A stretch of 64,000 nucleotides of DNA from Kiritimatiellota bacterium B12222 (GCA_029719485.1 CP120722.1:3658001-3722000), one strand, 5' to 3'. Shown: positions 34,147-43,732, numbered from the stretch's first letter. A program made the numbers and translations. The notes: generated from the letters alone by a model not told the origin.

Positions 34147-35310
34147 ATGCTCGATAAGAAAATGATGCGTCGCATCGCCTTGAACCAACAAGGTTTACTT
34201 AAGCCCCATTCTTTTGGCCAAGGCAAAGCCGCCACCCTCAAAGCCATCGAACAAATTGGATATGTACAAATCGACACCATTTCCGTGGTGGAGCGTGCCC
34301 ACCATCATGTAGTGAGCTCTCGGGTAAAAGACTATCAGCCCGAATTTCTCGCCCACTGGGTTTCCGAACGAAAACTTTTTGAATACTGGTTCCATGCGGC
34401 CGCCTGGCTCCCTATGCGCGATTACCGCTTTGCTTTACCGCGAATGAACGCCATCAAAGCAGGGAACTACCACTGGATTCAACATCGGGACCTCCCCTTG
34501 CAAAAACAAATCCTTGCACGTATCACCCAAGAAGGCCCCTTAAAATCGCGCGACTTCAAACAAGCCCCCAACAGTTCAAATGGATGGTGGGACTGGAAAC
34601 CCGCCAAACAAGCATTGGAACAACTGTTTATGCAAGGCGATTTGATGGTGACCCGACGCGAGGGCTTTCAGAAAGTCTACGACCTTCGCGAAAGAGTCCT
34701 CCCTTCTGAGGTAAATACCACAGAACCCACTTTAGCAGAGTTCGCGTCACATCTACTCGACACCTCGCTTCGCGCACATGGTTTCGTTACCCCCAAAATG
34801 ATTACCTACCTACGTAAAGGACCCGCACTTCGAAAAGCCGTCACCGAAGAAATCGCCGCCCGTATGGATGCTAATGAACTCGTCTCGACAAATGCCCCTT
34901 CAGGCAGCTTGGTCTATATGACACCCGAAATCGCCGACACAGCTCCTCTACGCGCAAGCGCAACGGTTCGCATACTCTCCCCTTTTGACAATGTGCTCAT
35001 TCAACGCGAGCGAGTACGAGAGGTATTTGACTTTGACTATCAAATCGAATGCTACACCCCAGCCTCCAAACGGAAATTTGGATACTTTTGCCTCCCCATT
35101 CTTTACCGAGACCAGCTGATAGGCCGAATCGACTGCAAAGCGCATCGCAAAGAACAGCACTTGGAAATCAAAGCGGCCTACATCGAGGGAAAGGTCGACG
35201 CCTCATTTCCGGAAGCCATGGATGCGGCCCTACACCACTTCAGCAAAATGAATCACTGCCAACACATCACTGGCGACCGAAACTGGCACAAACACCGCCC
35301 AAAATCCTAA
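34147..35310 (+). CDS. YcaQ-like winged-helix DNA glycosylase family protein
   Basis: A 387-residue protein of the HTH_42/YcaQ family. It has ALNQQGLL near the start, then IGYVQIDTISVVERAHHHVVSSR (in parts), where the Q-I-D triad corresponds to the catalytic QxD of YcaQ. EYWFHAAAWLPMRDYRF and ILSPFDNVLIQRERVREVFDFDY follow. E. coli YcaQ unhooks DNA interstrand crosslinks. Agreement across the N-terminal 100 residues and the LSPFDNVL block is good. The ATG at 34147 has no clear Shine-Dalgarno sequence. With the AlkD-like enzyme at 19 kb, this makes two alkyl/crosslink-repair genes in the window. Confidence 0.85.
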   Translation: MLDKKMMRRIALNQQGLLKPHSFGQGKAATLKAIEQIGYVQIDTISVVERAHHHVVSSRVKDYQPEFLAHWVSERKLFEYWFHAAAWLPMRDYRFALPRMNAIKAGNYHWIQHRDLPLQKQILARITQEGPLKSRDFKQAPNSSNGWWDWKPAKQALEQLFMQGDLMVTRREGFQKVYDLRERVLPSEVNTTEPTLAEFASHLLDTSLRAHGFVTPKMITYLRKGPALRKAVTEEIAARMDANELVSTNAPSGSLVYMTPEIADTAPLRASATVRILSPFDNVLIQRERVREVFDFDYQIECYTPASKRKFGYFCLPILYRDQLIGRIDCKAHRKEQHLEIKAAYIEGKVDASFPEAMDAALHHFSKMNHCQHITGDRNWHKHRPKS

Positions 35311-35379
35311 AAACAAAAGCCCACCACCCCTCACCACTATTCCGGAGCCCTCTGGCCAAAGAAAATCACGCATTCTCCC

Positions 35380-35408
35380 TTGCGTTTTAAACTTTCGATC
35401 ACTATAAG
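35380..35408 (+). promoter_or_regulatory. Candidate promoter of rpsB-tsf
   Basis: TTGCGT (35380-35385) and TATAAG (35403-35408) are 17 bases apart, a standard sigma-70-type arrangement, and would start a leader of about 95 bases ahead of rpsB. That leader may hold autoregulatory structure; none is obvious by eye. Confidence 0.5.
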
Positions 35409-35509
35409 CACGCCCAGTTTCGCCATCGCGGAACGGAAGCGAGTACGAATCAACCTCCCTGAATCGTCAAAGCGGATTGTCTAAAACACTAATAAAACAT
35501 GGAGAAATT

Positions 35510-36472
35510 ATGGAAAATACCGTAAGTTTGCCGACCACGAGTCTGCAAGAATTGCTTGATGCTGGCGTACATTTTGGTCACCAAACCAAACGTTGGAACC
35601 CCTACATGTCGAAGTATATCTTCGGCGAACGTAAAGGCCTTTACGTCATTGACCTCGGAAAATCCTTGGTTTCATTGCGCATCGCACAAAAATTTGTATA
35701 CGACACCGCCGTACGTGGTCGTCAAGTATTGTTCGTAGGCACCAAGAAACAGGGCCAGGACATTGTAAAAGAAACCGCTGAAAAATTGCACCAGCCCTAC
35801 GTCATTCATCGTTGGTTGGGTGGTATGCTGACCAACAACAGCACCATTCAAGGTTCAATTGCTCGCATGAAAGAATTGCAAGCCATTGAAGACAAAGGCG
35901 AAATGGACGCGGTTGCCGGTTCTAAAAAAGAAGCTGCACGTATGCGTCGTGAATTGACCAAATTACAACGCAACTTGGGTGGTATGGCCAACATGGACAA
36001 ACTTCCTGCTGCATTGATTGTGGTTGACGTGGTTCGTGAATCCATTGCCGTACAAGAAGCTCGCCGTTTGGGCATTCCCGTGGTGGCGATTGTAGATACC
36101 AACGCGGATCCTCGCATCATTGATTATCCCATCCCCGGTAACGATGACAGCTTGCGCTCTATCGGTTGCATCATGGGTCTTTTGGGTGAAACCATCCAAC
36201 ACGCTTCTAACGAATATGCCCGTATCGCTGCTGACGAAGCCCGCAAACGCGCTGCTGCTGAAGCTGAACAAGCTGAAAAACGTAAACAAGCTGAAATCGA
36301 GCGTAAAGCCCGTCAAGAAGCTGAAAAAACCAAGCGCGACGAAGTCATCAAAGCTGCCGCCGCTAAATTGGCTGAAGAAGGCAAAAAAGCCGAAGCTGCA
36401 GCAACGGAAGCTCCTGTAGCTGAAGCACCTGCCGCAACTGAAGCGCCTGAAGAAACCAAATCTGAAGGGTAA
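35510..36472 (+). CDS. rpsB: 30S ribosomal protein S2
   Basis: S2 core of about 225 residues (LLDAGVHFGHQTKRWNPYMSKYIFGERKG in parts; TNNSTIQGSIARMKEL; AALIVVDVVRESIAVQEARRL; DTNADP), followed by a Lys/Glu/Ala-rich helical tail of about 95 residues (KRAAAEAEQAEKRKQAEIE) that is not part of the standard S2 fold. GGAGA lies 4 bases before the ATG at 35510; an earlier in-frame ATG at 35477 lacks such a site. tsf follows 40 bases later, the classic pair. Confidence 0.97.
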   Translation: MENTVSLPTTSLQELLDAGVHFGHQTKRWNPYMSKYIFGERKGLYVIDLGKSLVSLRIAQKFVYDTAVRGRQVLFVGTKKQGQDIVKETAEKLHQPYVIHRWLGGMLTNNSTIQGSIARMKELQAIEDKGEMDAVAGSKKEAARMRRELTKLQRNLGGMANMDKLPAALIVVDVVRESIAVQEARRLGIPVVAIVDTNADPRIIDYPIPGNDDSLRSIGCIMGLLGETIQHASNEYARIAADEARKRAAAEAEQAEKRKQAEIERKARQEAEKTKRDEVIKAAAAKLAEEGKKAEAAATEAPVAEAPAATEAPEETKSEG

Positions 36473-36513
36473 CCCCTTCCCCCTCACTCTATAAACGTAA
36501 GGAAATTGAGAAT

Positions 36514-37350
36514 ATGCAAATCTCTGCAAAACAAGTAAAAGTACTTCGCGACATCACGAATGTCGGTATGATGGAATGCAAAAAAGCATTGCAAGAAACT
36601 GAAGGCGACGTTGATGCCGCCGTAAAACTGCTGCGTGAACGCGGCATGGCTGTGGCCGCTAAAAAAGCGGACCGCGCTGCCAATGAAGGTCAAGTAGACA
36701 TTGCGGTGGCTGCTGACGGCAAAAACGCTTCTATGGTTGAAGTAAACTGCGAAACAGATTTCGTAGCCAAAAATGACAACTTCCAAGCATTCGTTCAAGA
36801 TTTGGCCGTAAAAGGCTTGGACGCTGCCGACAACGAACTCGCAAGCATCGAAAAAGAAAACATCGCTGTAAAAATTAGCGAAGTTGGCGAAAATCTAGTT
36901 CTGGCTCGCAATGCGCGTTACGAACTTCAAGGCCCTGGTGCCATTGGCCGCTACATCCATCTCGGTGGTAAAGTGGGCGTACTGGTTGAAATTGGCTGCG
37001 AAAACGACGCCAACACAGCCTCTGATGCCTTGGTGGATCTGGGTAAAGAAATTGCCTTGCACATCGCAGCGGCCAATCCTTCATCTCTCGACCGTGATGG
37101 CGTAGATGCTGATTTGATCGCTTCTGAAAAAGAACTGTTCGCGAAACAAGTAGAAGGCAAACCCGAACACATCATCGATAAAATTATCGGCGGTAAAGTG
37201 GAAAAATTCTACTCACAAATCGTATTGCTCGAACAAGGCTTCGTCAAAGATCCTGATATGAGCATTACCGAATTGTTGGCCAAAACCAGCAAAGAAGTCG
37301 GTGATACCCTGAGTATCCGCCGTTTCGTACGTTTCCAGATCGGCGGCTAA
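36514..37350 (+). CDS. tsf: Elongation factor Ts
   Basis: EF-Ts, the guanine-nucleotide exchange factor for EF-Tu. It has 278 residues. The N-terminal UBA-like domain (VKVLRDITNVGMMECKKALQE) leads to the signature ANEGQVDIAV and VEVNCETDFVAKND, with later GGKVGVLVEIGCE. The C-terminal module is AKTSKEVGDTLSIRRFVRFQ. It is co-transcribed with rpsB and is followed by a strong terminator. Confidence 0.97.
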   Translation: MQISAKQVKVLRDITNVGMMECKKALQETEGDVDAAVKLLRERGMAVAAKKADRAANEGQVDIAVAADGKNASMVEVNCETDFVAKNDNFQAFVQDLAVKGLDAADNELASIEKENIAVKISEVGENLVLARNARYELQGPGAIGRYIHLGGKVGVLVEIGCENDANTASDALVDLGKEIALHIAAANPSSLDRDGVDADLIASEKELFAKQVEGKPEHIIDKIIGGKVEKFYSQIVLLEQGFVKDPDMSITELLAKTSKEVGDTLSIRRFVRFQIGG

Positions 37351-37372
37351 TCCCCTCCCATCTGAAACCAAG

Positions 37373-37404
37373 AAAGCCTTCACTTCGGTGAAGGCTTTTT
37401 TTTG
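37373..37404 (+). terminator. Terminator of rpsB-tsf
   Basis: An 11-bp stem (AAAGCCTTCAC / GTGAAGGCTTT) with a TTCG tetraloop and an 8-base T tract begins about 20 bases after the tsf stop. Confidence 0.93.
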
Positions 37405-37525
37405 TGCCTGAACCATTGTGCCCCAGCACAAGCAAACTCAACGCCATGCGCCTTCATTTCTAAAAATGTGGATGTCCTGCCGATAAACCCCTTGCCAATT
37501 TTATAAACGCACACACACTCAGAAA

Positions 37526-38887
37526 ATGTCCCCTATGAAATTGCTACTCCCCATACTCTGCGTGCTGACCGCGACCCTGACTTTAGCTGAGGTTCGACCC
37601 AAACCGCTGATGAAAGATTTTATGGGCATCAATGGCCACTTTCAGTTTAAACCTGAACTCTATGCCCAAACCTGTCGTCTGGTTCGCAATTATCATAACA
37701 TGAACTGGGATGTTAAAACGCCTGGCGACCCGATCACGTTCCCTCACTGCGTGAATAAAGTAGATTGGAACAAACACGTCTACGGGAAATGGGTCGCACA
37801 GGGGTTCGAAGTTGATCTTTGTGCCCAGTTCGGAACCTTCGGTGAAGAAAACGAACAATACCTTAACTTGTGGCAAGGCCAAGCACCATGGATCTATGAC
37901 TACGGATATGAGATGGCGAAATATTTCGGTCCTTCCGGAGATCATAAACTTGTCACATCAATTGAGATAGGAAACGAACCGGGAAATGATTTCGATGAAG
38001 CCCTTTACCAAAAGCTATTTATCCAAATGGCAAAAGGCATCCGGGCCGCCGATCCTGAACTGAAAATCGTCAGCGCTACGGCACAGTCTGGGACAGCGGA
38101 TAAATATTCAAAATCACTGGAAGAAACCTTCGCCTCCCCCGAAATCTTACCACTATATGACGTGATAAATCTTCATGTCTACGCGGTAAAACCCAAACAG
38201 GCAGGACAAAGTCCTTGGGACCGCAGCTATCCGGAAGACCCCCGTTTGGACTACTTAAACGTCGTCGATGCCGCCATCGCATTTCGTAACCAACAGGCCG
38301 TCGGAAAAGAAGTTTGGATCACCGAGTTTGGATATGACGCCTGCACCGAAGAGGCCATGTTAACCCGCGAAGGCTGGGCTAAAAAACTAAATTGGACGGG
38401 CGTAAGCGATCAACAACAGGCCCAATATATCGTGCGTTCATTTTTTTGTTTTGCAGAACGCGACATTCAACGCGCCTACTTATATTTCTTCAATGATGAT
38501 GACAAAGCCTCCGTACATGCCGCCTCCGGTTTGACCCGTAACTTTGTACCCAAACCCTCCTTCTGGGCAGTCAAACAATTATACGAAAATCTAGGAAACT
38601 ACCGATTCAACAGGATCGTACACAAAGTCGATGCGCATATGTATGTGTATGAATTCATTCACGGGAGCAATGAGAACAAAATCATTTGGGTACTGTGGTC
38701 ACCTACCGGGGTGAATAGAGAAGCAACCCTTACCCTTCACGATTTACCTGGTGAACTTACACGCGTTGAAAAAATGGCCCTCGAAAACATTCCGGCAAAA
38801 TCAATAGACCAGCCATTGCACGATCCACACAGCCTCAAAATCACCATCACCGAAAGCCCCATATATTTATTTTTTGATATGAAGTGA
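37526..38887 (+). CDS. Secreted clan GH-A-like glycoside hydrolase
   Basis: A 453-residue protein with a signal peptide (MKLLLPILCVLTATLTLAE from the second Met). It continues as a TIM-barrel-like domain with IEIGNEPG (acid/base Glu151) and VWITEFGYD (nucleophile Glu267), the two-Glu spacing of clan GH-A (GH5, GH39 and similar). DVINLHVYA and QARYIVRSFF-type strands lie between. A C-terminal beta domain of about 90 residues (KIIWVLWSPTGVNREATLTL) follows, ending FFDMK. The substrate cannot be told; the family number is uncertain. Confidence 0.75.
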   Translation: MSPMKLLLPILCVLTATLTLAEVRPKPLMKDFMGINGHFQFKPELYAQTCRLVRNYHNMNWDVKTPGDPITFPHCVNKVDWNKHVYGKWVAQGFEVDLCAQFGTFGEENEQYLNLWQGQAPWIYDYGYEMAKYFGPSGDHKLVTSIEIGNEPGNDFDEALYQKLFIQMAKGIRAADPELKIVSATAQSGTADKYSKSLEETFASPEILPLYDVINLHVYAVKPKQAGQSPWDRSYPEDPRLDYLNVVDAAIAFRNQQAVGKEVWITEFGYDACTEEAMLTREGWAKKLNWTGVSDQQQAQYIVRSFFCFAERDIQRAYLYFFNDDDKASVHAASGLTRNFVPKPSFWAVKQLYENLGNYRFNRIVHKVDAHMYVYEFIHGSNENKIIWVLWSPTGVNREATLTLHDLPGELTRVEKMALENIPAKSIDQPLHDPHSLKITITESPIYLFFDMK

Positions 38888-38934
38888 TGCCCGCTTAAAT
38901 CAAAGAAAAATATCCCTAACCAAACGCTAACACA

Positions 38935-38971
38935 ATATACGCCTTGACGTATATTCATATTGACGTATATA
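38935..38971 (+). promoter_or_regulatory. ars promoter with repeated operator sequence
   Basis: TTGACG (38944-38949) and TATATA (38966-38971) are 16 bases apart and form the likely promoter. The 11-mer TTGACGTATAT occurs twice (38944-38954 and 38960-38970), and ATATACG-6-CGTATAT forms an inverted repeat (38935-38954). This fits an ArsR-type binding site that overlaps the promoter. The predicted transcription start is at or very near the arsR ATG (38978). Confidence 0.7.
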
Positions 38972-38977
38972 CAGGGC

Positions 38978-39379
38978 ATGGAAAAATTATTGGCTGTATA
39001 TAAATGTCTTTGTGACGAAACCCGCTTGCGCATCTTAAACTTACTTCAAGTTTCACCCCTCTGCGTCTGCCACATTCAGCATGTGCTTGATATCTCTCAA
39101 GTAAATGTCTCTCGTCATTTGGCCTACCTCAAAAAACATGACTTAGTCGAAACCACCCGGGTGCAAAATTGGACCATCTACACCCTGCCCCAAGACCCCT
39201 CTCCTGAATTGGCCCTCAACTTGGCCTGTCTACAAGATCTCGTACAAACCGAAGAAATCTTCAAACAAGACCGCAACAACCTCAGCACCCTTTTAGATGC
39301 AGAGGATGTTCAACAAATTTTATCCGAAGGCGGATGCTGCATCCCTCAACCTGAACCTCAAACACACCCTCACCTATGA
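38978..39379 (+). CDS. arsR: ArsR-family arsenic-responsive repressor
   Basis: A winged-helix metalloregulator of 133 residues from the ATG at 38978. KCLCDETRLRILNLL opens the fold, and LCVCHIQHVL supplies the C-x-C pair (C29, C31) that in ArsR binds As(III)/Sb(III). The recognition helix is ISQVNVSRHLAYLKKHDLV. The C-terminus has an extra GGCC pair. It presumably represses this operon from the repeats just upstream. The stop overlaps arsD by 4 bases (ATGA). Confidence 0.93.
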   Translation: MEKLLAVYKCLCDETRLRILNLLQVSPLCVCHIQHVLDISQVNVSRHLAYLKKHDLVETTRVQNWTIYTLPQDPSPELALNLACLQDLVQTEEIFKQDRNNLSTLLDAEDVQQILSEGGCCIPQPEPQTHPHL

Positions 39380-39723
39380 AAACGCTTACCATCTACGATC
39401 CCCCTTTGTGCTGCTCCAGTGGAGTATGTGGACCCTCTGTCGACCCCGAATTGGTTCGCGTCAATGCAGACCTCGAATGGCTTAAAAGCGAAGGCATTGA
39501 AGTCACCCGTTTCAATTTAGCCCAACAACCTATGGATTTTGCGGCCAATGAAAAAGTAAAAACCATGCTTCAAGAAGCCGGGGACGACTCATTACCCCTT
39601 CTCTTTTTAGACGGCCATTTGATCGCCTCTCGCTTTTACCCCACCCGCGAACAATTCAGCGCCCTGTTTGATCTCAAATCGGAACAAGGCTGCGGATGTG
39701 ATGCAGAAGGATGCTGCTCATGA
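39376..39723 (+). CDS. arsD: Arsenite metallochaperone ArsD
   Basis: ArsD passes As(III) to ArsA. In this 115-residue protein the metal site is Cys12, Cys13 and Cys18 (LCCSSGVCG), exactly as in characterised ArsD. The body has LEWLKSEGIEVTRFNL and LPLLFLDGHL in a thioredoxin-like fold. It ends in a Cys-rich CGCDAEGCCS tail, a vicinal pair seen in several ArsD proteins. It overlaps both neighbours by 4 bases. Confidence 0.93.
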   Translation: MKTLTIYDPPLCCSSGVCGPSVDPELVRVNADLEWLKSEGIEVTRFNLAQQPMDFAANEKVKTMLQEAGDDSLPLLFLDGHLIASRFYPTREQFSALFDLKSEQGCGCDAEGCCS

Positions 39724-41477
39724 ACGAATGGCTGGATCAAGCCCCTCCCATCCTGTTGTTCACCGGAAAAGGGGGCGTAGGCAAAACGTCTCTGGCCTGT
39801 GCCTCGGCCATTGCTTTGGCAGACCAGAGCAAAAAGGTGTTATTGGTCAGTACAGACCCCGCATCCAATTTGGATGAAGTGCTGCAAACGACCCTCGCAT
39901 CTGAAGCAGGTCCGGTTACAGATGTTCCAGGCCTCTCCGCCTTAAACATTGATCCCCTGGTCGCCGCAGCCCGCTATCGTGAACGCATGGTCGCCCCTCT
40001 TCGTGGCATTCTGCCCGACGAGAGTCTTCGCAATATCGAAGAGCAACTCTCTGGCGCTTGCACCGTTGAAATCGCATCATTCAATGAATTTACCTCACTC
40101 ATCGGCGATCCCCAGCAGCTCGCCCAATACGATCATGTGGTTCTCGACACTGCGCCCACCGGACACACCCTGCGTTTGCTTTCCCTCCCCGCAGCCTGGA
40201 ACGATTTTATTTTAGAAAACCAAACCGGCTCCTCCTGCTTAGGCCCCCTCTCCGGTCTCAAAGAACAGCGTAAGGTCTACGAGCAGGCCTTAAAAGCACT
40301 TCAGGATCCGACCATGACCCGCGTGGTCATCGTCAGCCGTCCAGAAACCAGCAGCCTACGCGAAGCCGCCCGTGCAACCACCGAACTACAAGCCGAAAAT
40401 ATTTCCGGTCTGTTCTTGGTGATTAACGGCGTGTTCAAAGCAGGTGACAGCACCGACCCCCTCGCCCAAGCCTGGGAAAACAAAGCCTCTCTTTGTTTGG
40501 AGGCCCTTCCCGAAAGCCTCAAATCGCTCAGCCATTGCACCCGACCTTTTCGTCCCGGCGGATTAATCGGACCCGAGGCCCTGCGGGCATTTTTGTCGGA
40601 CAGCCCTCAAGAACTCCCAAACATATCTCCTCAAGCTTTACCTGAGCACTCAACACTTCAAAGTCTGGTGGACCAATTCATCGCCCAAGGTCCTGGCGTT
40701 ATCATGACCATGGGAAAAGGAGGCGTCGGCAAAACCACCGTCGCAGCCGCCATTGCCAGGGCCATCGCCCAACAAGGACATCCTGTCCATCTCTCCACCA
40801 CCGATCCTGCGGCACATATTGCCGAGGCTCTAGGTGAAGGCTTGCCCACGCTGGAAGTCAGTCGCATCGATCCTCAAGAGGAAACCCGCAAACATATTGA
40901 AGAAGTCATGGACAAGGCGGGCAAAGATCTCGATGAAGCCGGACGCGAATTACTACTCGAAGAACTGCGATCTCCCTGCACCGAAGAAGTGGCGGTTTTC
41001 CAAGCCTTTGCCCGTACCGTGGCCAAAGGGGATGATCAATTTGTGGTCTTGGACACCGCCCCCACCGGTCATACCTTACTGCTACTTGATGCCTCGGAAG
41101 CCTACCATCGGGAAGTCTTGCGCGGGAAAGGAGAACTCCCCGCCTACGTCACAGACTTACTGCCCAAACTTCGCAACCCTGCGTTCACGCGGGTGCTGTT
41201 GGTCACCCTGCCCGAAGCAACCCCCGTCCATGAAGCCCAACGTCTGCAAGAAGATCTCGGTCGTGCTGAAATTCATCCCGCCGGCTGGGTACTCAATCAA
41301 AGTCTCGCCGGTTCTGCGCCCAGCGATCACCGTCTGCAAATCCAAGCCCAACGTGAGATTACCTACCTCAATGAAGCCTCGGATCTTGCAAAACAATTGG
41401 TGATTATTCCCTGGCTCATTCAAGAACCAGCAGGTGCCAACGGACTCGACGCCCTTTTAACTGCCCAGACCCATTAA
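39720..41477 (+). CDS. arsA: Arsenite efflux ATPase ArsA (two nucleotide-binding halves)
   Basis: About 585 residues in two homologous ATPase halves. Each half has a P-loop GKGGVGKT (near residues 20 and 335), a DTAPTGHTL signal-transduction motif, and an STDPA loop. The second half carries ALPAYVTDLLPKLRNP-type helices. ArsA energises arsenite export through the membrane carrier. The ATG at 39720 overlaps the arsD stop (ATGA); an in-frame ATG at 39711 is possible but less likely. It is paired here with an Acr3-type carrier rather than ArsB. Confidence 0.95.
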   Translation: MNEWLDQAPPILLFTGKGGVGKTSLACASAIALADQSKKVLLVSTDPASNLDEVLQTTLASEAGPVTDVPGLSALNIDPLVAAARYRERMVAPLRGILPDESLRNIEEQLSGACTVEIASFNEFTSLIGDPQQLAQYDHVVLDTAPTGHTLRLLSLPAAWNDFILENQTGSSCLGPLSGLKEQRKVYEQALKALQDPTMTRVVIVSRPETSSLREAARATTELQAENISGLFLVINGVFKAGDSTDPLAQAWENKASLCLEALPESLKSLSHCTRPFRPGGLIGPEALRAFLSDSPQELPNISPQALPEHSTLQSLVDQFIAQGPGVIMTMGKGGVGKTTVAAAIARAIAQQGHPVHLSTTDPAAHIAEALGEGLPTLEVSRIDPQEETRKHIEEVMDKAGKDLDEAGRELLLEELRSPCTEEVAVFQAFARTVAKGDDQFVVLDTAPTGHTLLLLDASEAYHREVLRGKGELPAYVTDLLPKLRNPAFTRVLLVTLPEATPVHEAQRLQEDLGRAEIHPAGWVLNQSLAGSAPSDHRLQIQAQREITYLNEASDLAKQLVIIPWLIQEPAGANGLDALLTAQTH

Positions 41478-41498
41478 CCCACCACAAGGCATCCCCTC

Positions 41499-41993
41499 AT
41501 GACACAGTCCCCATACAAGATTCTCTTTCTCTGCACTGGCAACTCTGCACGAAGCATTCTCTCCGAATTTCTATGTCGCCAATTTTTTTCAGATAAATTC
41601 GAGGCCTACAGCGCCGGCTCCGATCCCAAAGACGCCCCTAACCCCATGGCCCTCACCGTACTCAAAGAAGATTTCAATATTGACGTCTCCGACGCACGCA
41701 GCAAATCCTGGGACGAGTTCAAAGATGTAAATTTTGATTTTGTGCTCACCTTATGTGATGACGCCAAAGAAAGCTGTCCCGTATGGCCCGGTCAACCTGT
41801 GGTTGCCCACTGGAGCACTAAAGATCCCTCGGATGCGCCGGAGGAAGAACGTCGGAAAGCCTTCTCTCGCACCGCCCAATTGATTCGTTTTCGCTTGGAG
41901 CTCTTCGCATCACTTCCCATTGCAAAATTGGATCGACTCAAACTCGAGTTAGAAACCCAAGCCATCAGTACAAACACCCCACCAGAAGCCTAA
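41499..41993 (+). CDS. arsC: Arsenate reductase, low-Mr phosphatase type (first copy)
   Basis: A 164-residue protein with the P-loop CTGNSARS (nucleophile Cys12) and the redox pair in LCDDAKESC (Cys86 and Cys93). DPSDAP supplies the acid Asp. This is the thioredoxin-coupled ArsC class. A C-terminal extension of about 25 residues (LKLELETQAISTNTPPEA) goes beyond the usual fold. It starts 21 bases after arsA. A second, distinct arsC closes the operon. Confidence 0.9.
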   Translation: MTQSPYKILFLCTGNSARSILSEFLCRQFFSDKFEAYSAGSDPKDAPNPMALTVLKEDFNIDVSDARSKSWDEFKDVNFDFVLTLCDDAKESCPVWPGQPVVAHWSTKDPSDAPEEERRKAFSRTAQLIRFRLELFASLPIAKLDRLKLELETQAISTNTPPEA

Positions 41994-42028
41994 GCACGCT
42001 TCTTCACCCCCTCTTCATTGGAAACATC

Positions 42029-43090
42029 ATGACAGAACCAGAAAATACCGGCATCAGCTTTTTTGAAAGATATCTCACCCTGTGGGTCGCCTTATGTATG
42101 ATCGCCGGCATCCTCATCGGCCAATTCATCCCCGCGATTCCCGAAACTTTAGGCAAACTCGAATACGCGAACGTCTCCATTCCCGTAGCCATTCTCATCT
42201 GGATTATGATCTATCCCATGATGATGAAAGTAGATTTCAACAGTGTAAAAAATGTCCGAAAAAACCCCAAAGGTCTCTGGATCACCTGGGTCACCAACTG
42301 GCTAATCAAACCCTTCACCATGTTTGGGATTGCCTGGTTTTTCTTCTACGTCGTCTTCAAAAACTTCATCTCCCCCGAACTGGCCAAAGATTATCTCGCA
42401 GGTGCCGTGCTCCTCGGCGCAGCGCCCTGTACCGCCATGGTGTTTGTGTGGAGTCACCTCACCAAAGGCAACCCTTCCTACACGGTGGTGCAGGTGGCCA
42501 GTAACGACCTGATCATTTTGGTCGCCTTCGTGCCTATCGTCAAATTCCTGTTGGGCATCAGCAATGTATCCGTCCCGTGGGACACCCTGATTCTCTCTGT
42601 AGTTTTATTTGTGGTCGTGCCTTTAACTGCGGGTGCATTCACCCGTGGACACATGATCAAAACCAAAGGAAAGGACTATTTCGAAAACACCTTTCTACCC
42701 AAATTTGGCAACACCACCATTACCGGACTGTTGTTGACCCTGGTGATCATCTTCTCCTTTCAAGGCTCCGTCATTATCGCAAACCCTTTCCATATTGCCT
42801 TGATCGCGGTACCGTTGATTATTCAAACCGTCCTCATCTTCTTCGTAGCCTATCTGGCGGCCCGTGCCTTAAAATTGCCTCATAACATCGCGGCCCCCGC
42901 GGGGATGATTGGTGCCTCTAACTTTTTTGAATTAGCTGTGGCTGTCGCGATTGCCGTTTTTGGTACCACCTCTCCCGTAGCCCTGGCTACCATCGTGGGT
43001 GTCCTGGTAGAAGTACCTGTAATGTTAGCCCTGGTCCGTTTTGCCAATCGCACAACCCCTTGGTTTAAAAACAACAGCCCCATGGCCTAA
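42029..43090 (+). CDS. acr3: Acr3-family arsenite efflux permease
   Basis: A 353-residue inner-membrane carrier with about ten TM segments. It has the Acr3 signatures [16 protein letters not shown] and [13 protein letters not shown] with the conserved Cys134, and the C-terminal [10 protein letters not shown] with its conserved Glu. It moves As(III), and in some members Sb(III), out of the cell. Linkage to arsA and arsD suggests ATP-driven transport. It lies 35 bases after the first arsC. Confidence 0.95.
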   Translation: MTEPENTGISFFERYLTLWVALCMIAGILIGQFIPAIPETLGKLEYANVSIPVAILIWIMIYPMMMKVDFNSVKNVRKNPKGLWITWVTNWLIKPFTMFGIAWFFFYVVFKNFISPELAKDYLAGAVLLGAAPCTAMVFVWSHLTKGNPSYTVVQVASNDLIILVAFVPIVKFLLGISNVSVPWDTLILSVVLFVVVPLTAGAFTRGHMIKTKGKDYFENTFLPKFGNTTITGLLLTLVIIFSFQGSVIIANPFHIALIAVPLIIQTVLIFFVAYLAARALKLPHNIAAPAGMIGASNFFELAVAVAIAVFGTTSPVALATIVGVLVEVPVMLALVRFANRTTPWFKNNSPMA

Positions 43091-43118
43091 AACAATCTCC
43101 CTAACCTCAAAAAACATT

Positions 43119-43553
43119 ATGTCTAAAAAAATAAATCTACTCTATCTCTGTACCGGAAATTCCTGCCGGAGCCAAATGGCGGAAGGATGGACCCATGCCC
43201 TCAAAGGTGATCAAATCGAGGTCTACTCCGCTGGAATCGAAACCCACGGTCTCAATCCCAATGCGGTCAAAGTCATGGCCGAAGCGGGTGTCGATATCAC
43301 GGGTCAAAAATCACAACACATCGACGAATTCAAAGGTACCCCGATTGATGTCGTGATCACCGTCTGCGCCCACGCCCACGAAACCTGTCCCTTTTTCCCC
43401 GGCGAGGCCAAAGTGCTTCATGTCGGATTTGACGATCCGCCCAAACTCACACCAGCCGATGCGACCGAAGAAGAAAAACTCGACGCCTTTCGCCGTGTAC
43501 GTGATGAAATCAAAGCCTTCGTCGAAACCCTTCCAGACGCTCTGAACCTCTAA
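43119..43553 (+). CDS. arsC: Arsenate reductase, low-Mr phosphatase type (second copy)
   Basis: A 144-residue ArsC. The P-loop is [14 protein letters not shown] (nucleophile Cys11) and the redox pair is in VCAHAHETC (Cys83 and Cys90), the arrangement of thioredoxin-linked ArsC. FDDPP supplies the acid Asp. It is closer to the standard ArsC length than the first copy and clearly diverged from it. The ATG at 43119 is chosen; earlier in-frame codons lie inside acr3. It is the last gene of the operon. Confidence 0.93.
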   Translation: MSKKINLLYLCTGNSCRSQMAEGWTHALKGDQIEVYSAGIETHGLNPNAVKVMAEAGVDITGQKSQHIDEFKGTPIDVVITVCAHAHETCPFFPGEAKVLHVGFDDPPKLTPADATEEEKLDAFRRVRDEIKAFVETLPDALNL

Positions 43554-43578
43554 ATCTCATTCCCAGATGAACACCTTC

Positions 43579-43613
43579 TCCCCATCCCTCATTCGGGTGG
43601 GGATTTTGTTTTT
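43579..43613 (+). terminator. Terminator of the ars operon
   Basis: A 9-bp stem (TCCCCATCC / GGGTGGGGA, one T-G wobble, 7-base loop) runs into TTTTGTTTTT, starting 25 bases after the last arsC. Confidence 0.88.
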
Positions 43614-43732
43614 AACATGATCTTTTCCTACCTCAAACTATCTTCAGGAAACACCCCACACCCTCCACCTCATACCAACCAACAAATACCCACGCCCCAA
43701 AGACCACTGACAAGTGACGGATGCTCCCCCCC

